From: an uncultured Capnocytophaga sp.
GTDB taxonomy: Bacteria; Bacteroidota; Bacteroidia; Flavobacteriales; Flavobacteriaceae
Reading direction: 5' to 3'
Length of the DNA: 16,060 nucleotides
Assembly: GCA_905372595.1 (NCBI GenBank)
Contig: CAJPPS010000005.1
Coordinates: 1 to 16,060, forward strand
Under the pieces are notes generated by a model. It had not been told where the DNA came from, did not search any database, and was given only the letters and a program-made list of their open reading frames with translations. A program made the translations under genes and the position numbers. Shown piece after piece: positions 8,091 through 16,001 of the stretch; within the stretch, counting starts at the first letter, position 1, and the number at the start of each line of letters is the position of its first letter.

Positions 8091-10469
8091 ATGAGAAAAT
8101 TACTAAATAACTTTTGGATATTTGTAGCTCGATTGGTATTGCGCAATAGGTATCTATTTATAGGACTTTTTGTAGGAATTACCATATTTTTAGCCTTTCA
8201 GTGGAAATCTATTCGGATGACCTACTCAGAGGCGAATATGCTCCCTGAAGACCATCCTATAAGCAAGAAGTACGAACAGTTCCTGAAGCTCTTTGGGGAG
8301 GAAGGAAATTTGGTAGTAATTGGAGTAGAGAGTCAAGGGGTACGTACACCTGAACAGTTCAATAGCTGGAATGCCCTTGCCAAGGATTTACAACAATATC
8401 CACAGGTGGAGGGAGTGCTTTCCTTCAATACAATTAAGGAATTGGTGAAGGATACACTTAAGGAGCGATTTATTACCCGTGACTTTTTTCCTAAGGAGGT
8501 CACCTCCCAGCAGGAGCTAGATACACTCACTCATAAGCTTTTTGAGCAGACTCCTGTGTATGAAGGACTTCTCTATAATAAGGCTCATACGACCCTACGT
8601 ATGGCGGTTTCTCTGCGTAAAGATATCATAAATACAGCTATCCGTAAAGACTTTATTCTTCACGACCTTAAGCCTTTGATAGAAAAATATGAATCTCAGA
8701 TGCAGACGCCTTTGTATGTCTCAGGAATGCCTTATATACGTACCCTTAGTACCGAAGTAATTACCGGAGAGATAGGCTTATTTATCGTAGGAGCTTTGTT
8801 GGCTACTTGCTTGGTATTGCTTTTCTTTTTCAGGTCATTCCGAGCGATGTTTATTTCTATGTGTAGTGTGCTGATAGGGGTGATGTGGGCTTTTGGCTTT
8901 TTAGGACTCTTTCATTATGAAATTACAATTCTCACGGCGGTAATTCCTCCTCTGGTGATTGTAATAGGGATTCCTAATTGTATATTCTTGATTAATAGAT
9001 ATCAACAGGAAATTCACAAGCATAGATATAAAGCAATGGCTCTACAGCGGGTCATTACTAAAGTGGGAAATGTAACCTTGCTCACCAACCTTACTACTGC
9101 GGCTGGTTTTGCTACTTTTATTATTACCGAGAGTAAGATTCTTAAGGAGTTTGGTATTGTTTCTTCTATTAGTATTCTGTGCTTATATGTGATTTCGCTT
9201 TGCTTGATTCCTATTATTTATAGTTTTATGCCTCTTCCAAAGGATAGACATCTAAAGCACTTAAGCAAGCAATGGTTAGGAGGACTTTTGGGGGCAATAG
9301 AGCGTATCGTTAAGAAGCACAGATTTGCTACTTTTTCCGTGGCGGTTGCTCTTTTGGTGGCAAGTATTATAGGGATTTATCGTATACATATTTCAGGGAG
9401 TATCATTGAGGATATGCCTAAAAATGAGACCTTCTATGATGATATTCTCTTCTTTGAAAAGGAATTTGGCGGAATTATGCCCCTAGAGATTACGGTGGAT
9501 ACAGGCAGGAAAAATGGAGTAATGCGCCCAGCTACTTTGGAGAGTATGGCTAAATTAGAGGAGTACTTGGAGGATATTCCTGAAATTTCCCAGCCTCTTT
9601 CTATAGTAAGGCTAGTGAAATATGCTCGTCAGGCATTCTATAATGGTAAAGCGGAGTATTTTGACCTTCCTACTTCCCAAGAACGTACGTTTTTGCTCTC
9701 TTATATCAAAAATTCTAACGGAAAGGCAGATATGCTCCGTAGTTTGGTGGATAGTACTGGACAAACAGCTCGGATTACGGTCTTTATGAAGGATATTGGG
9801 ACTGAAAAGATGCATCATATAGAGGAAGCTATTGCTAAGCAGACACAGAAGCTCTTCCCAGAAGACCAATATAAAGTACGCCTTACAGGGAAAGCTTATA
9901 TGTTTACCAAAGGAACAGATTATTTAGTAGGGAACCTCATACAGTCTTTGCTCCTTACTATAGGAATTATCGCCCTGATGATGTTCTATATGTTCCGTTC
10001 AGTTAAGATGGTAATTATTTCTTTGGTGCCCAATATGCTTCCTTTGCTTGTTACTGCGGGGGTGATGGGCTATGTAGGAATCCCTTTGAAACCTTCTACG
10101 ATTCTAGTATTTGGGATTGCTTTCGGAATTTCTATTGATGATACCATTCACTTTTTAGCAAAATATAGACAGGAACTAGTACAGAACCATTGGAAAGTAA
10201 AGCGTTCTGTATATGCAGCCTTGCGGGAAACGGGTATTAGTATGTTTTATACTTCTATTGTATTGTTTTTTGGTTTCTCCATCTTTACTTTATCAAGTTT
10301 TGGTGGGACAAAGGCATTAGGAGGGCTTATTTCTACAACCTTGCTCTTTGCAATGGCAAGTAATCTTATTCTGCTTCCTTCCTTGCTTATTGCGCTGGAA
10401 CGAAGTATAGCGAACAAAAAAACTCTTATAGAACCGCATATAGATGTACTTGGAGAAGATGAAGACTAA
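8091..10469 (+). CDS. RND superfamily exporter, MMPL/COG1033 type
   Basis: Inner-membrane transporter of the RND superfamily, 792 residues with the internal duplication of the family. Each half has one leading helix (about 21-37 and 405-425), a large periplasmic domain, then a five-helix bundle (about 222-380 and 635-770). The fourth-helix motifs are visible as PNCIFLINRYQQE near 293 and GISIDDTIHFLAKYRQE near 678; the paired Asp of the second is the usual proton-relay site, while the first half lacks it. The size and two-bundle layout fit stand-alone lipid or hydrophobe exporters (COG1033) rather than the 1000-residue tripartite AcrB pumps. The substrate is unknown. The frame is open to a TTG at 8073, but the ATG at 8091 is the natural start. 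The 3' end overlaps the DUF502 gene. Confidence 0.9.
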   Translation: MRKLLNNFWIFVARLVLRNRYLFIGLFVGITIFLAFQWKSIRMTYSEANMLPEDHPISKKYEQFLKLFGEEGNLVVIGVESQGVRTPEQFNSWNALAKDLQQYPQVEGVLSFNTIKELVKDTLKERFITRDFFPKEVTSQQELDTLTHKLFEQTPVYEGLLYNKAHTTLRMAVSLRKDIINTAIRKDFILHDLKPLIEKYESQMQTPLYVSGMPYIRTLSTEVITGEIGLFIVGALLATCLVLLFFFRSFRAMFISMCSVLIGVMWAFGFLGLFHYEITILTAVIPPLVIVIGIPNCIFLINRYQQEIHKHRYKAMALQRVITKVGNVTLLTNLTTAAGFATFIITESKILKEFGIVSSISILCLYVISLCLIPIIYSFMPLPKDRHLKHLSKQWLGGLLGAIERIVKKHRFATFSVAVALLVASIIGIYRIHISGSIIEDMPKNETFYDDILFFEKEFGGIMPLEITVDTGRKNGVMRPATLESMAKLEEYLEDIPEISQPLSIVRLVKYARQAFYNGKAEYFDLPTSQERTFLLSYIKNSNGKADMLRSLVDSTGQTARITVFMKDIGTEKMHHIEEAIAKQTQKLFPEDQYKVRLTGKAYMFTKGTDYLVGNLIQSLLLTIGIIALMMFYMFRSVKMVIISLVPNMLPLLVTAGVMGYVGIPLKPSTILVFGIAFGISIDDTIHFLAKYRQELVQNHWKVKRSVYAALRETGISMFYTSIVLFFGFSIFTLSSFGGTKALGGLISTTLLFAMASNLILLPSLLIALERSIANKKTLIEPHIDVLGEDED

Positions 10470-11070
10470 GAACCCTATTTTACGTACGTTTTTAAAATAT
10501 TTCCTACAAGGAGTAGTGATTATAGGTCCCTTGGGAACTACTATCTGGATTATCTGGTGGGTATTCTATACGATTGATAATCTGATTCCTCACCTTTCAG
10601 CTCGTTTCCCAGGGTTGGTTTTTGGAATTATCCTCATAGGAACCACCCTGATAGGCTATCTAGGAAATCGATTTTTGGTAGGTAAGTTCCTAGTAGAAGG
10701 GCTTAACTATATACTGGAACATACTCCAGGAATAAAGTTCATCTATAAAACGATTCGAGAGGTGATAGGGTCTTTTATAGGGGATAAACAAAAGTTCTCT
10801 AAGCCTGTATGGGTACGAGTGCAGGAATCGCCTGAGATTTGGCGTATAGGCTTTCTCACTCAGGAAGATATGTCTTTTGCGGAGCTTCCTGAGATGGTAA
10901 GTGTGTATTTGCCACATTCTTATGCTATTTCAGGATGGGTTATTCTCATTGATAAAAAGCAAGTAAAGCCAGCAGAAGGATTCTCTGCTAAGCAAGCGAT
11001 GGAATTTGCTGTCAGTGGAGGAACGGTTCTAGGAAATAAAAATAAAGAGAAAATAGGGCAGAAGTCTTGA
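10459..11070 (+). CDS. DUF502 family membrane protein
   Basis: A 203-residue protein with two hydrophobic segments at about 13-38 and 47-68 and a soluble C-terminal domain. The stretch HTPGIKFIYKTIREVIGSF and the later VSVYLPHSYAISGWVILI are recognisable as DUF502, a family related to plant LCV/COV membrane proteins whose biochemical role is not established. Two in-frame ATGs exist. The one at 10459 gives MKTKNPILRTF, has GGAG a few bases upstream and overlaps the RND gene by 11 bases; the one at 10444 adds five residues and overlaps by 26. The overlap implies cotranscription and possibly translational coupling with the exporter, so a shared envelope role is a reasonable guess. Confidence 0.88.
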   Translation: MKTKNPILRTFLKYFLQGVVIIGPLGTTIWIIWWVFYTIDNLIPHLSARFPGLVFGIILIGTTLIGYLGNRFLVGKFLVEGLNYILEHTPGIKFIYKTIREVIGSFIGDKQKFSKPVWVRVQESPEIWRIGFLTQEDMSFAELPEMVSVYLPHSYAISGWVILIDKKQVKPAEGFSAKQAMEFAVSGGTVLGNKNKEKIGQKS

Positions 11071-11096
11071 TTTTTTCATAGAAAGTTGTATCTTTG
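11067..11096 (+). promoter_or_regulatory. Promoter for mtnN-asnA-patatin genes
   Basis: TTG at 11067-11069, 19 bases, then TATCTTTG at 11089-11096: a full consensus match. The -33 TTG overlaps the TGA stop of the DUF502 gene. The leader before the ATG at 11115 is about 12 bases. Confidence 0.75.
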
Positions 11097-11114
11097 TTCT
11101 GAAAATAAAAGAAT

Positions 11115-11801
11115 ATGAAAATAGGCGTCATAGGAGCGATGGAGAGCGAAATACAGCTCTTGAGGGAATATTTGGGAAATCCTCCAGCGATAAATATTCA
11201 TAAATATGCTTTCTATCAAGGGAAAATAGGCTCTCATCAGGTAGTTGTTCTTCTTTCAGGGATTGGAAAGGTAAGTGCAGCGGTAGGAACTGCCTTGCTC
11301 ATTGAGCATTTTACGCCAGATCTTATTATTAATACAGGAACAGCAGGAGGCTTGCAGCAGAGTAAGGTGTTTGATATGGTATTGGCTACTGAAGTACTCT
11401 ATTATGATGTGGATGTAACTGCTTTTGGTTATGCCTTGGGGCAACAAGCTCAGATGCCTGAAAGTTATCTTCCTAGCCAGCAATGGTTTGATAAGGCAAA
11501 GGCAGTGGTGAGTAAGTATAGCCCGATTCTACACACGGCACCTGTAGTCTCAGGAGATGCTTTTGTACATAAGCCCGAGACTCGTCAGTGGATAGAAAAC
11601 CACTTTCCCCAAGCGCTTGCAGTAGAGATGGAAGCTGCAGCAATTGCACAGACCTGCTATCTGCTACAGACACCTTTTCTTATTATCAGGGCTGTCTCTG
11701 ATAAAGCAGGAGAGGGTAATACGGTATCCTATGATACCTTTGTGGCGCAGGCTGCCCAGCTTTCAGCACAGATGAATATAGATTTTATTCAACACCTTTA
11801 A
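11115..11801 (+). CDS. mtnN: 5'-methylthioadenosine/S-adenosylhomocysteine nucleosidase
   Basis: Hydrolyses MTA and SAH to adenine and the thioribose or ribosyl-homocysteine, clearing inhibitory by-products of SAM use and feeding methionine salvage or autoinducer-2 chemistry. The 228-residue protein matches E. coli MtnN (232). The N-terminus MKIGVIGAMESEI contains the catalytic Glu12. NTGTAGGL lies at 73-80, EMEAAAIAQ carries Glu171 and Glu173, and Asp196 in AVSDKAG is the proton donor to the purine. It sits behind a full promoter with asnA 18 bases downstream. A SAM-dependent methyltransferase lies further right in the window, but no direct link is implied. Confidence 0.97.
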   Translation: MKIGVIGAMESEIQLLREYLGNPPAINIHKYAFYQGKIGSHQVVVLLSGIGKVSAAVGTALLIEHFTPDLIINTGTAGGLQQSKVFDMVLATEVLYYDVDVTAFGYALGQQAQMPESYLPSQQWFDKAKAVVSKYSPILHTAPVVSGDAFVHKPETRQWIENHFPQALAVEMEAAAIAQTCYLLQTPFLIIRAVSDKAGEGNTVSYDTFVAQAAQLSAQMNIDFIQHL

Positions 11802-11819
11802 TCTTCTAATAAAAAAATA

Positions 11820-12830
11820 ATGGCAAACTGTATTATTCCCCCTCATTATCAAGCTCCTTATGGCATTATGGATACGGAGCGCGCTATCAAGTTTATCAAG
11901 GACTTCTTTGAGAGAGAACTCTCAAAGGCACTGAATCTTACTCGTATATCAGCCCCTCTTTTTGTGAAGCAATCTTCAGGATTGAATGATAACCTCAATG
12001 GGGTAGAGCGTCCTGTGAGCTTTCAGATGAAAGAGGCTCCTGAGGAGACTATTGAAATCATCCATTCCTTAGCAAAATGGAAGCGACTAGCACTGAAGCG
12101 TTATGGAATTCCTCAAGGAGAGGGAATTTATACCGATATGAATGCCATTCGTCGTGATGAAATTCTGGATAATACGCACTCTATTTATGTAGATCAGTGG
12201 GATTGGGAAAAGGTAATTACCACTGAGCAACGTACTTTGGCTTACCTTGAGCAAACAGTTAGGAGTATCTATGAGGTTTTCCTTCGTACAGAAGCCGCTG
12301 TAGTAGAAAAGTATCCTAAGTGCAAGGCTTTTCTGCCAAAGGAAATCACCTTTGCCACCTCTCAAGAATTAGAAGATAAGTACCCTGAGCTTTCTCCATC
12401 GGCTAGAGAACAGGTATTTGCTAAAGAAAAAGGAGCTATTTTTATTATGCAGATAGGAGGTAAGCTTGCTTCAGGGAAAAAACACGATGGACGAGCTCCT
12501 GACTATGATGATTGGCAACTCAATGGAGATCTTATTCTCTGGAATCCTATCCTAGAAAGTGCTTTGGAACTCTCTTCAATGGGTATTCGTGTAAATGAGG
12601 CTTCCCTCCTCAAGCAACTACAGGAGGCACAGCAGGAACAAAGAAAAACCTTGGATTACCACCAAATGCTCTTAAGTGGAGCACTTCCTTTAACTATTGG
12701 GGGAGGGATAGGGCAGTCTCGTATCTGTATGTTTTTCCTTCAGAAGGCTCATATAGGAGAAGTACAGGCATCTATCTGGACAGAAGAGATACTTGCTCTG
12801 TGTGAGCAACATCATATAGAACTTCTATAA
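11820..12830 (+). CDS. asnA: Aspartate-ammonia ligase (asparagine synthetase A)
   Basis: Forms asparagine from aspartate, ammonia and ATP through a beta-aspartyl-AMP intermediate, on a fold shared with class II aminoacyl-tRNA synthetases. The 336-residue product is the usual size. Stretches shared with E. coli AsnA include HSLAKWKR, SIYVDQWDWE, QIGGKL, HDGRAPDYDDW, WNPILESALELSSMGIRV and the ATP-site IGGGIGQSR. The start ATG at 11820 follows an A-rich leader without an obvious Shine-Dalgarno site. The 18-base gap from mtnN and the 16-base gap to the patatin gene, with no promoter box in either, suggest one operon. Confidence 0.97.
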   Translation: MANCIIPPHYQAPYGIMDTERAIKFIKDFFERELSKALNLTRISAPLFVKQSSGLNDNLNGVERPVSFQMKEAPEETIEIIHSLAKWKRLALKRYGIPQGEGIYTDMNAIRRDEILDNTHSIYVDQWDWEKVITTEQRTLAYLEQTVRSIYEVFLRTEAAVVEKYPKCKAFLPKEITFATSQELEDKYPELSPSAREQVFAKEKGAIFIMQIGGKLASGKKHDGRAPDYDDWQLNGDLILWNPILESALELSSMGIRVNEASLLKQLQEAQQEQRKTLDYHQMLLSGALPLTIGGGIGQSRICMFFLQKAHIGEVQASIWTEEILALCEQHHIELL

Positions 12831-12846
12831 GGAGATATTTTTGCTT

Positions 12847-13614
12847 ATGAAAACCTTTTCACTTGCGCTCTCGGGAGGAGGTGTACGTGCCTTGGCTCAC
12901 GCAGGATTACTCAAAGCCTTGGAACAATATAAGTTTCGTCCGGTGGCTATTTCGGGAACTAGTGGTGGGGCTCTGGTAGGAGCTCTCTACGCCTCTGGAA
13001 TAGCTCCTGAAGAGATTAAAGACTTCTTTAAGCAGACGCCTCTTTTTAAGTTTTCTATGCTCTCCTTTGGGAAAATGGGACTTATAGATAGTAATAAGTA
13101 TCCAGCTTTGTTCGAAAAATACCTTTCTTGTCATACTTTTGAACAACTTTCCATACCTATAACAGTGGTTGCTACTAATTTGTTAGATGGAAAAGTAGCT
13201 TATTTCTCCAAAGGAGACCTGATTGCTCCTTTGATAGCTTCTTCTGCCTTGCCGCCTTATTTTTCTCCTGTAAAGATAGACAATGGTATCTATTGTGATG
13301 GAGGGCTATTGAATAATTTCCCTATAGAACCTCTCAAGGGAAAAGGGGATATTCTTGTAGGAAGTTTCATAAATCCATTGGAGAAGATAGATGAAAAAGA
13401 GCTCAAGAATCCTATCAAGTTTTTCCAACGTATATATAATGTTGTGATGGATGGTTCTTATGAGAAAAAGTTCAAGAAATGTAACTATATTTTTTTACAG
13501 GAGCTAGACAATATAGGAGTTCTGGATACCAAACTGATAGATGAAGCTTTTGACTATGGTTATCAGCAAGCACTCACCCAGCTGGATGCCTTAAGGGAAT
13601 ATTTAGAGAATTAA
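12847..13614 (+). CDS. Patatin-like phospholipase family protein
   Basis: A 255-residue patatin-fold lipid acyl hydrolase using a Ser-Asp dyad. Visible are the oxyanion-hole loop SGGGVR at 9-14, the nucleophile elbow GTSGG with Ser39, and the DGG motif with Asp151 in IYCDGGLLNN. No signal peptide or membrane segment is seen, so it is probably cytoplasmic or membrane-peripheral; it resembles the short YchK/RssA-like bacterial patatins. The natural substrate is unknown. The frame opens at a TTG at 12841, but the ATG at 12847 gives MKTFSLALSGGG. GGAG lies 12 bases upstream, directly after the asnA stop, so it is probably the last gene of the mtnN-asnA operon. Confidence 0.92.
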   Translation: MKTFSLALSGGGVRALAHAGLLKALEQYKFRPVAISGTSGGALVGALYASGIAPEEIKDFFKQTPLFKFSMLSFGKMGLIDSNKYPALFEKYLSCHTFEQLSIPITVVATNLLDGKVAYFSKGDLIAPLIASSALPPYFSPVKIDNGIYCDGGLLNNFPIEPLKGKGDILVGSFINPLEKIDEKELKNPIKFFQRIYNVVMDGSYEKKFKKCNYIFLQELDNIGVLDTKLIDEAFDYGYQQALTQLDALREYLEN

Positions 13615-13626
13615 AAGAAAAAATTG

Positions 13627-13634
13627 TATCTTTG
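13627..13634 (+). promoter_or_regulatory. Promoter -7 box for the ketosynthase-methyltransferase genes
   Basis: TATCTTTG followed by C, 13 bases after the patatin stop. The leader to the ATG at 13674 would be about 33 bases and is very AT-rich. No TTG is found at 19 bases; only a TTA at 21. Confidence 0.6.
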
Positions 13635-13673
13635 CAGGCCTGAAGATATTTTTATAAAATTTTTTAAAAATCA

Positions 13674-14813
13674 ATGAATCCCGTATATATTACCCGAGCC
13701 AGCAAATACCTTCCTAACGCTCCTATAGGTAACGAACAGATGGAAGATTTCTTAGGAAAGGTAAATGATGCTTTTTCTAAAGCCAGACGTATCGTATTGA
13801 GAAATAACGGTATCCAAACACGCTATTATGCCCTTGATACAGAAGGCAATCCTACTCACTCCAATGCGAACTTAACTGCTCTTGCTGTGGAAGAGCTCTG
13901 TGATGCTACTTTCTCTAAGGAAGCAATAGAAGTACTTTCTTGTGGCACCTCTACTCCTGACTGCTTATTACCTTCGCACGCAGCGATGGTACACGGTTGC
14001 CTAGGAGGACACCCTCTAGAGCTTAACTCTAGTTCTGGGGTATGTAACTCAGGGATGAACGCTCTGAAATTTGGTTATCTTTCAGTGAAGTCGGGGAATA
14101 GTGCCAATGCTGTTTGTACGGGTTCAGAAAGGGTTTCTATGTGGCTCAGAGCAGAGAAATATCAGCAAGAAATAGATGCTTTATTGGCACTAGAAGAGCA
14201 ACCTATTTTAGCTTTCAGGAAGGATTTTTTGCGCTTTATGCTTTCCGATGGAGCTGGAGCTTTTCTGCTTCAGAATACACCTAATTCCTCAGGGATTTCC
14301 CTAAAAATAGAATGGATGGAGGCTTTCTCCTATGCACACGAATTGGAAGCCTGTATGTATGCGGGAGGTGATAAGCTTGCGGATGGTTCTCTTAGAAGCT
14401 GGAGTGATTATCCTCCTGAGCAGTGGCTGAAGGACTCTCTATTTTCTATTAAGCAAGATGTAAAGCTCCTCAATGAAAATATCCTAGTGAAAGGAGCTCA
14501 GAGTATGGAAGTTGCTCTACAAAGGCATAAGCTCGCTCCTGAAGGAATTACTTATTTTCTCCCACATATTTCTTCATTATACTTCAAAGAACGCCTCTAT
14601 GAAGCTCTTAAGAACCAAGGAATTGAAATACCTTTAGAACGTTGGTTCTTAAACCTTCCTAAGGTAGGAAATGTGGGGTCTGCCTCACCCTATCTGATGC
14701 TGGAAGAGCTGATGCATAGTGGGCTCCTTAAGCAGGATGATACAATATTGCTCTCAGTGCCTGAAAGTGGACGTTTTTCTTATTCCTATGCCTTCCTAAA
14801 AGTAGTTATCTGA
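13674..14813 (+). CDS. Beta-ketoacyl-ACP synthase III, DarB-like
   Basis: A thiolase-fold condensing enzyme of 379 residues, longer than housekeeping FabH (about 317-330). The catalytic triad of the family is intact: Cys124 in SGVCNSG, His298 in FLPHIS and Asn333 in VGNVGSASPY. Residues 30-60, with the ARRIVLRNNGIQTRYYALD type of sequence, recall the ketosynthases of Bacteroidetes flexirubin and dialkylresorcinol clusters (DarB), which join two acyl chains into a cyclohexanedione precursor. That assignment comes from memory of the family and remains inference; a role in another fatty acyl or polyene condensation is possible. The gene has its own promoter, and its stop TGA overlaps the ATG of the methyltransferase (TGATG). 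Confidence 0.85.
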   Translation: MNPVYITRASKYLPNAPIGNEQMEDFLGKVNDAFSKARRIVLRNNGIQTRYYALDTEGNPTHSNANLTALAVEELCDATFSKEAIEVLSCGTSTPDCLLPSHAAMVHGCLGGHPLELNSSSGVCNSGMNALKFGYLSVKSGNSANAVCTGSERVSMWLRAEKYQQEIDALLALEEQPILAFRKDFLRFMLSDGAGAFLLQNTPNSSGISLKIEWMEAFSYAHELEACMYAGGDKLADGSLRSWSDYPPEQWLKDSLFSIKQDVKLLNENILVKGAQSMEVALQRHKLAPEGITYFLPHISSLYFKERLYEALKNQGIEIPLERWFLNLPKVGNVGSASPYLMLEELMHSGLLKQDDTILLSVPESGRFSYSYAFLKVVI

Positions 14814-15343
14814 TGGAACCAATGTATCGAATTTATCCTAAGAAACGCTACCAGAGAACGCTGGCAATTCTAAAAAAAATGGCTCCTCAAGGACAAAAGA
14901 TATTAGACTTAGGAATAAGAAACCCTTTCTCTGAGGTAATGGAAGCGGAAGGGTATCAGGTAGTTAATACCTCAGGGGAAGATTTGGACTTATACCCAGA
15001 ACAGTTACAATCCTTCTCAGTAGAGATGGTTACAGCTCTTGAGATACTAGAGCACTTAGTGAATCCCTTTGGTGTTCTCCAGCAACTTCCTGCCAAGAAA
15101 CTTTTAGTAACAGTACCTTTACGCTTATGGTTTGCTCCAGCCTATCGCAATCAAGAGGATCCCAGAGACTGTCACTATCACGAATTTGAAGACTGGCAAT
15201 TAGATATGCTCCTAGAAAAAGCAGGCTGGCAAATAAAATACCGTGAAAAATGGACGCACCCTACCCAGAAATTGGGCTTTCGACCCTTGCTGAGGTATTT
15301 TGTACCTCGCTATTATGCAGTTTATGCTGAAAAAAAGGAATAA
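14813..15343 (+). CDS. Small class I SAM-dependent methyltransferase, divergent motif I
   Basis: A 176-residue protein with Rossmann methyltransferase order: motif I region at 29-40 (KILDLGIRNPFS), an acidic strand end near 57-60, the post-motif ALEILEHLVNP at 75-85 and a strand KLLVTVP near 96-102. The glycine-rich GxGxG of motif I is replaced by GIRNP, so SAM binding is predicted from the overall pattern rather than the canonical loop. Late motifs CHYHEFEDWQLDMLLEKAGW resemble the methyltransferase_11 family. Its ATG overlaps the stop of the ketosynthase by one base, indicating coupled translation and action in the same pathway, perhaps on its product. The substrate is unknown. Confidence 0.75.
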   Translation: MEPMYRIYPKKRYQRTLAILKKMAPQGQKILDLGIRNPFSEVMEAEGYQVVNTSGEDLDLYPEQLQSFSVEMVTALEILEHLVNPFGVLQQLPAKKLLVTVPLRLWFAPAYRNQEDPRDCHYHEFEDWQLDMLLEKAGWQIKYREKWTHPTQKLGFRPLLRYFVPRYYAVYAEKKE

Positions 15344-15366
15344 TACCTTCCTTAAGACTTCTTATT

Positions 15367-15746
15367 ATGAATATAAAGGACAATTATAAAGACTTTATAA
15401 GCCAATGTGAGCAATTGGATTACTCCAATACTCAAAAAATCTTCGATTATGCACTTAAGGATTTGTATAAGCTTTCGTCCGAATTATGTCTGATTATGAT
15501 GGTAAATGCCATTATCCAAGCGGAAGAGTGTCTGGACGAAACCATTCCAGAACGTCTATATACTATTGCCTCCTATGGGGGGAATATAAGTTCTTATATC
15601 TATATAAGAGCAAGCTTATGGAGAATGTGAATAAACCTAATTTCTATCATAAAGACGTATTGGAGGAGGTATTAGAAATAGTAGAGAGGAAGTACGAAAA
15701 GATGAAAGTAAATCTAAAAAACTATGAAATTAACACTCAGTTATAA
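15367..15746 (+). pseudogene. Unrecognised small ORF, split by a frameshift at a G6 tract
   Basis: The frame starts at the ATG at 15367 with MNIKDNYKDFISQCEQLDYS and closes at 15630. A second frame, the -1 frame, carries the rest, ending NLKNYEINTQL at 15746. The two meet around a run of six G at 15577-15582; one extra G would join them into a single 126-residue, helical, acidic protein. The broken form ends in IYIRASLWRM, unlike the charged C-terminus of the restored form. This could be a fixed null mutation, a phase-variable tract or a sequencing error. I do not recognise the family; the size and composition are in the range of toxin-immunity proteins, but that is a guess. It follows the methyltransferase by 23 bases with no promoter box between. 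Confidence 0.6.
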
Positions 15747-15991
15747 AAGCAATGATGCAAAAGCCCTTGCTTTTCAAACTATTAGTAAAAGTTTATAATT
15801 CGTTTTATTATAACAAGAGCTTGTTGCTCCCTTTAATAAAAGAAGGCTCCATTTAGTAAATCTACTATTATGTTTCTTTTCTAATGATGTAGAATCAGAA
15901 GAGTCTATTCTATTTTTTTAAAATACCCGAAGAGTTTATAATATAGAAACTACATCAATATTTTGCTGATACTATAGATCATAAAGAATGA
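15724..15991 (+). pseudogene. Degraded small reading frame with internal stops and a T7 frameshift
   Basis: An ATG at 15724 opens MKLTLSYKSNDAKALAFQ, closing at TAA 15796-15798. The same frame, after a second stop at 15811, is open to 15921 and reads protein-like (QELVAPFNKRRLHLVN, then SNDVESEESILFF). At the run of seven T (15913-15919) the sense moves to the next frame: KIPEEFII, a TAG at 15944, then KLHQYFADTIDHKE and a TGA at 15989-15991. Removing one T would join the last two pieces. The final TGA overlaps the next ATG as ATGA, as in coupled genes. Alternatively the middle part belongs to a 34-codon frame from 15752. Treat as a probable remnant; the family is not recognised. Confidence 0.45.
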
Positions 15992-16001
15992 AACAGCAAA
16001 A
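15961..16001. repeat. 8-bp inverted repeat around a start codon
   Basis: TTTTGCTG (15961-15968) and CAGCAAAA (15994-16001) are perfect inverted repeats 25 bases apart, with partial A/T extension outward. The ATG at 15988 lies in the loop. It could be a leader hairpin affecting translation of the last ORF or chance in AT-rich sequence. Confidence 0.35.

Noticed and set aside
15335..15352. AAGGAA/TTCCTT inverted repeat at the methyltransferase stop
   Set aside because: Only six pairs, AT-rich and not followed by a T-run, so it is not a convincing terminator.
15759..15774. AAAAGC/GCTTTT hairpin with a 4-base loop after the split ORF
   Set aside because: Only two G-C pairs, the T-run is part of the stem and no U-tract follows; too weak to call a terminator.
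15752..15856. 34-codon frame starting ATGATG
   Set aside because: Short, hydrophobic, without a ribosome site or recognisable family; may be part of the degraded gene but not a gene of its own.
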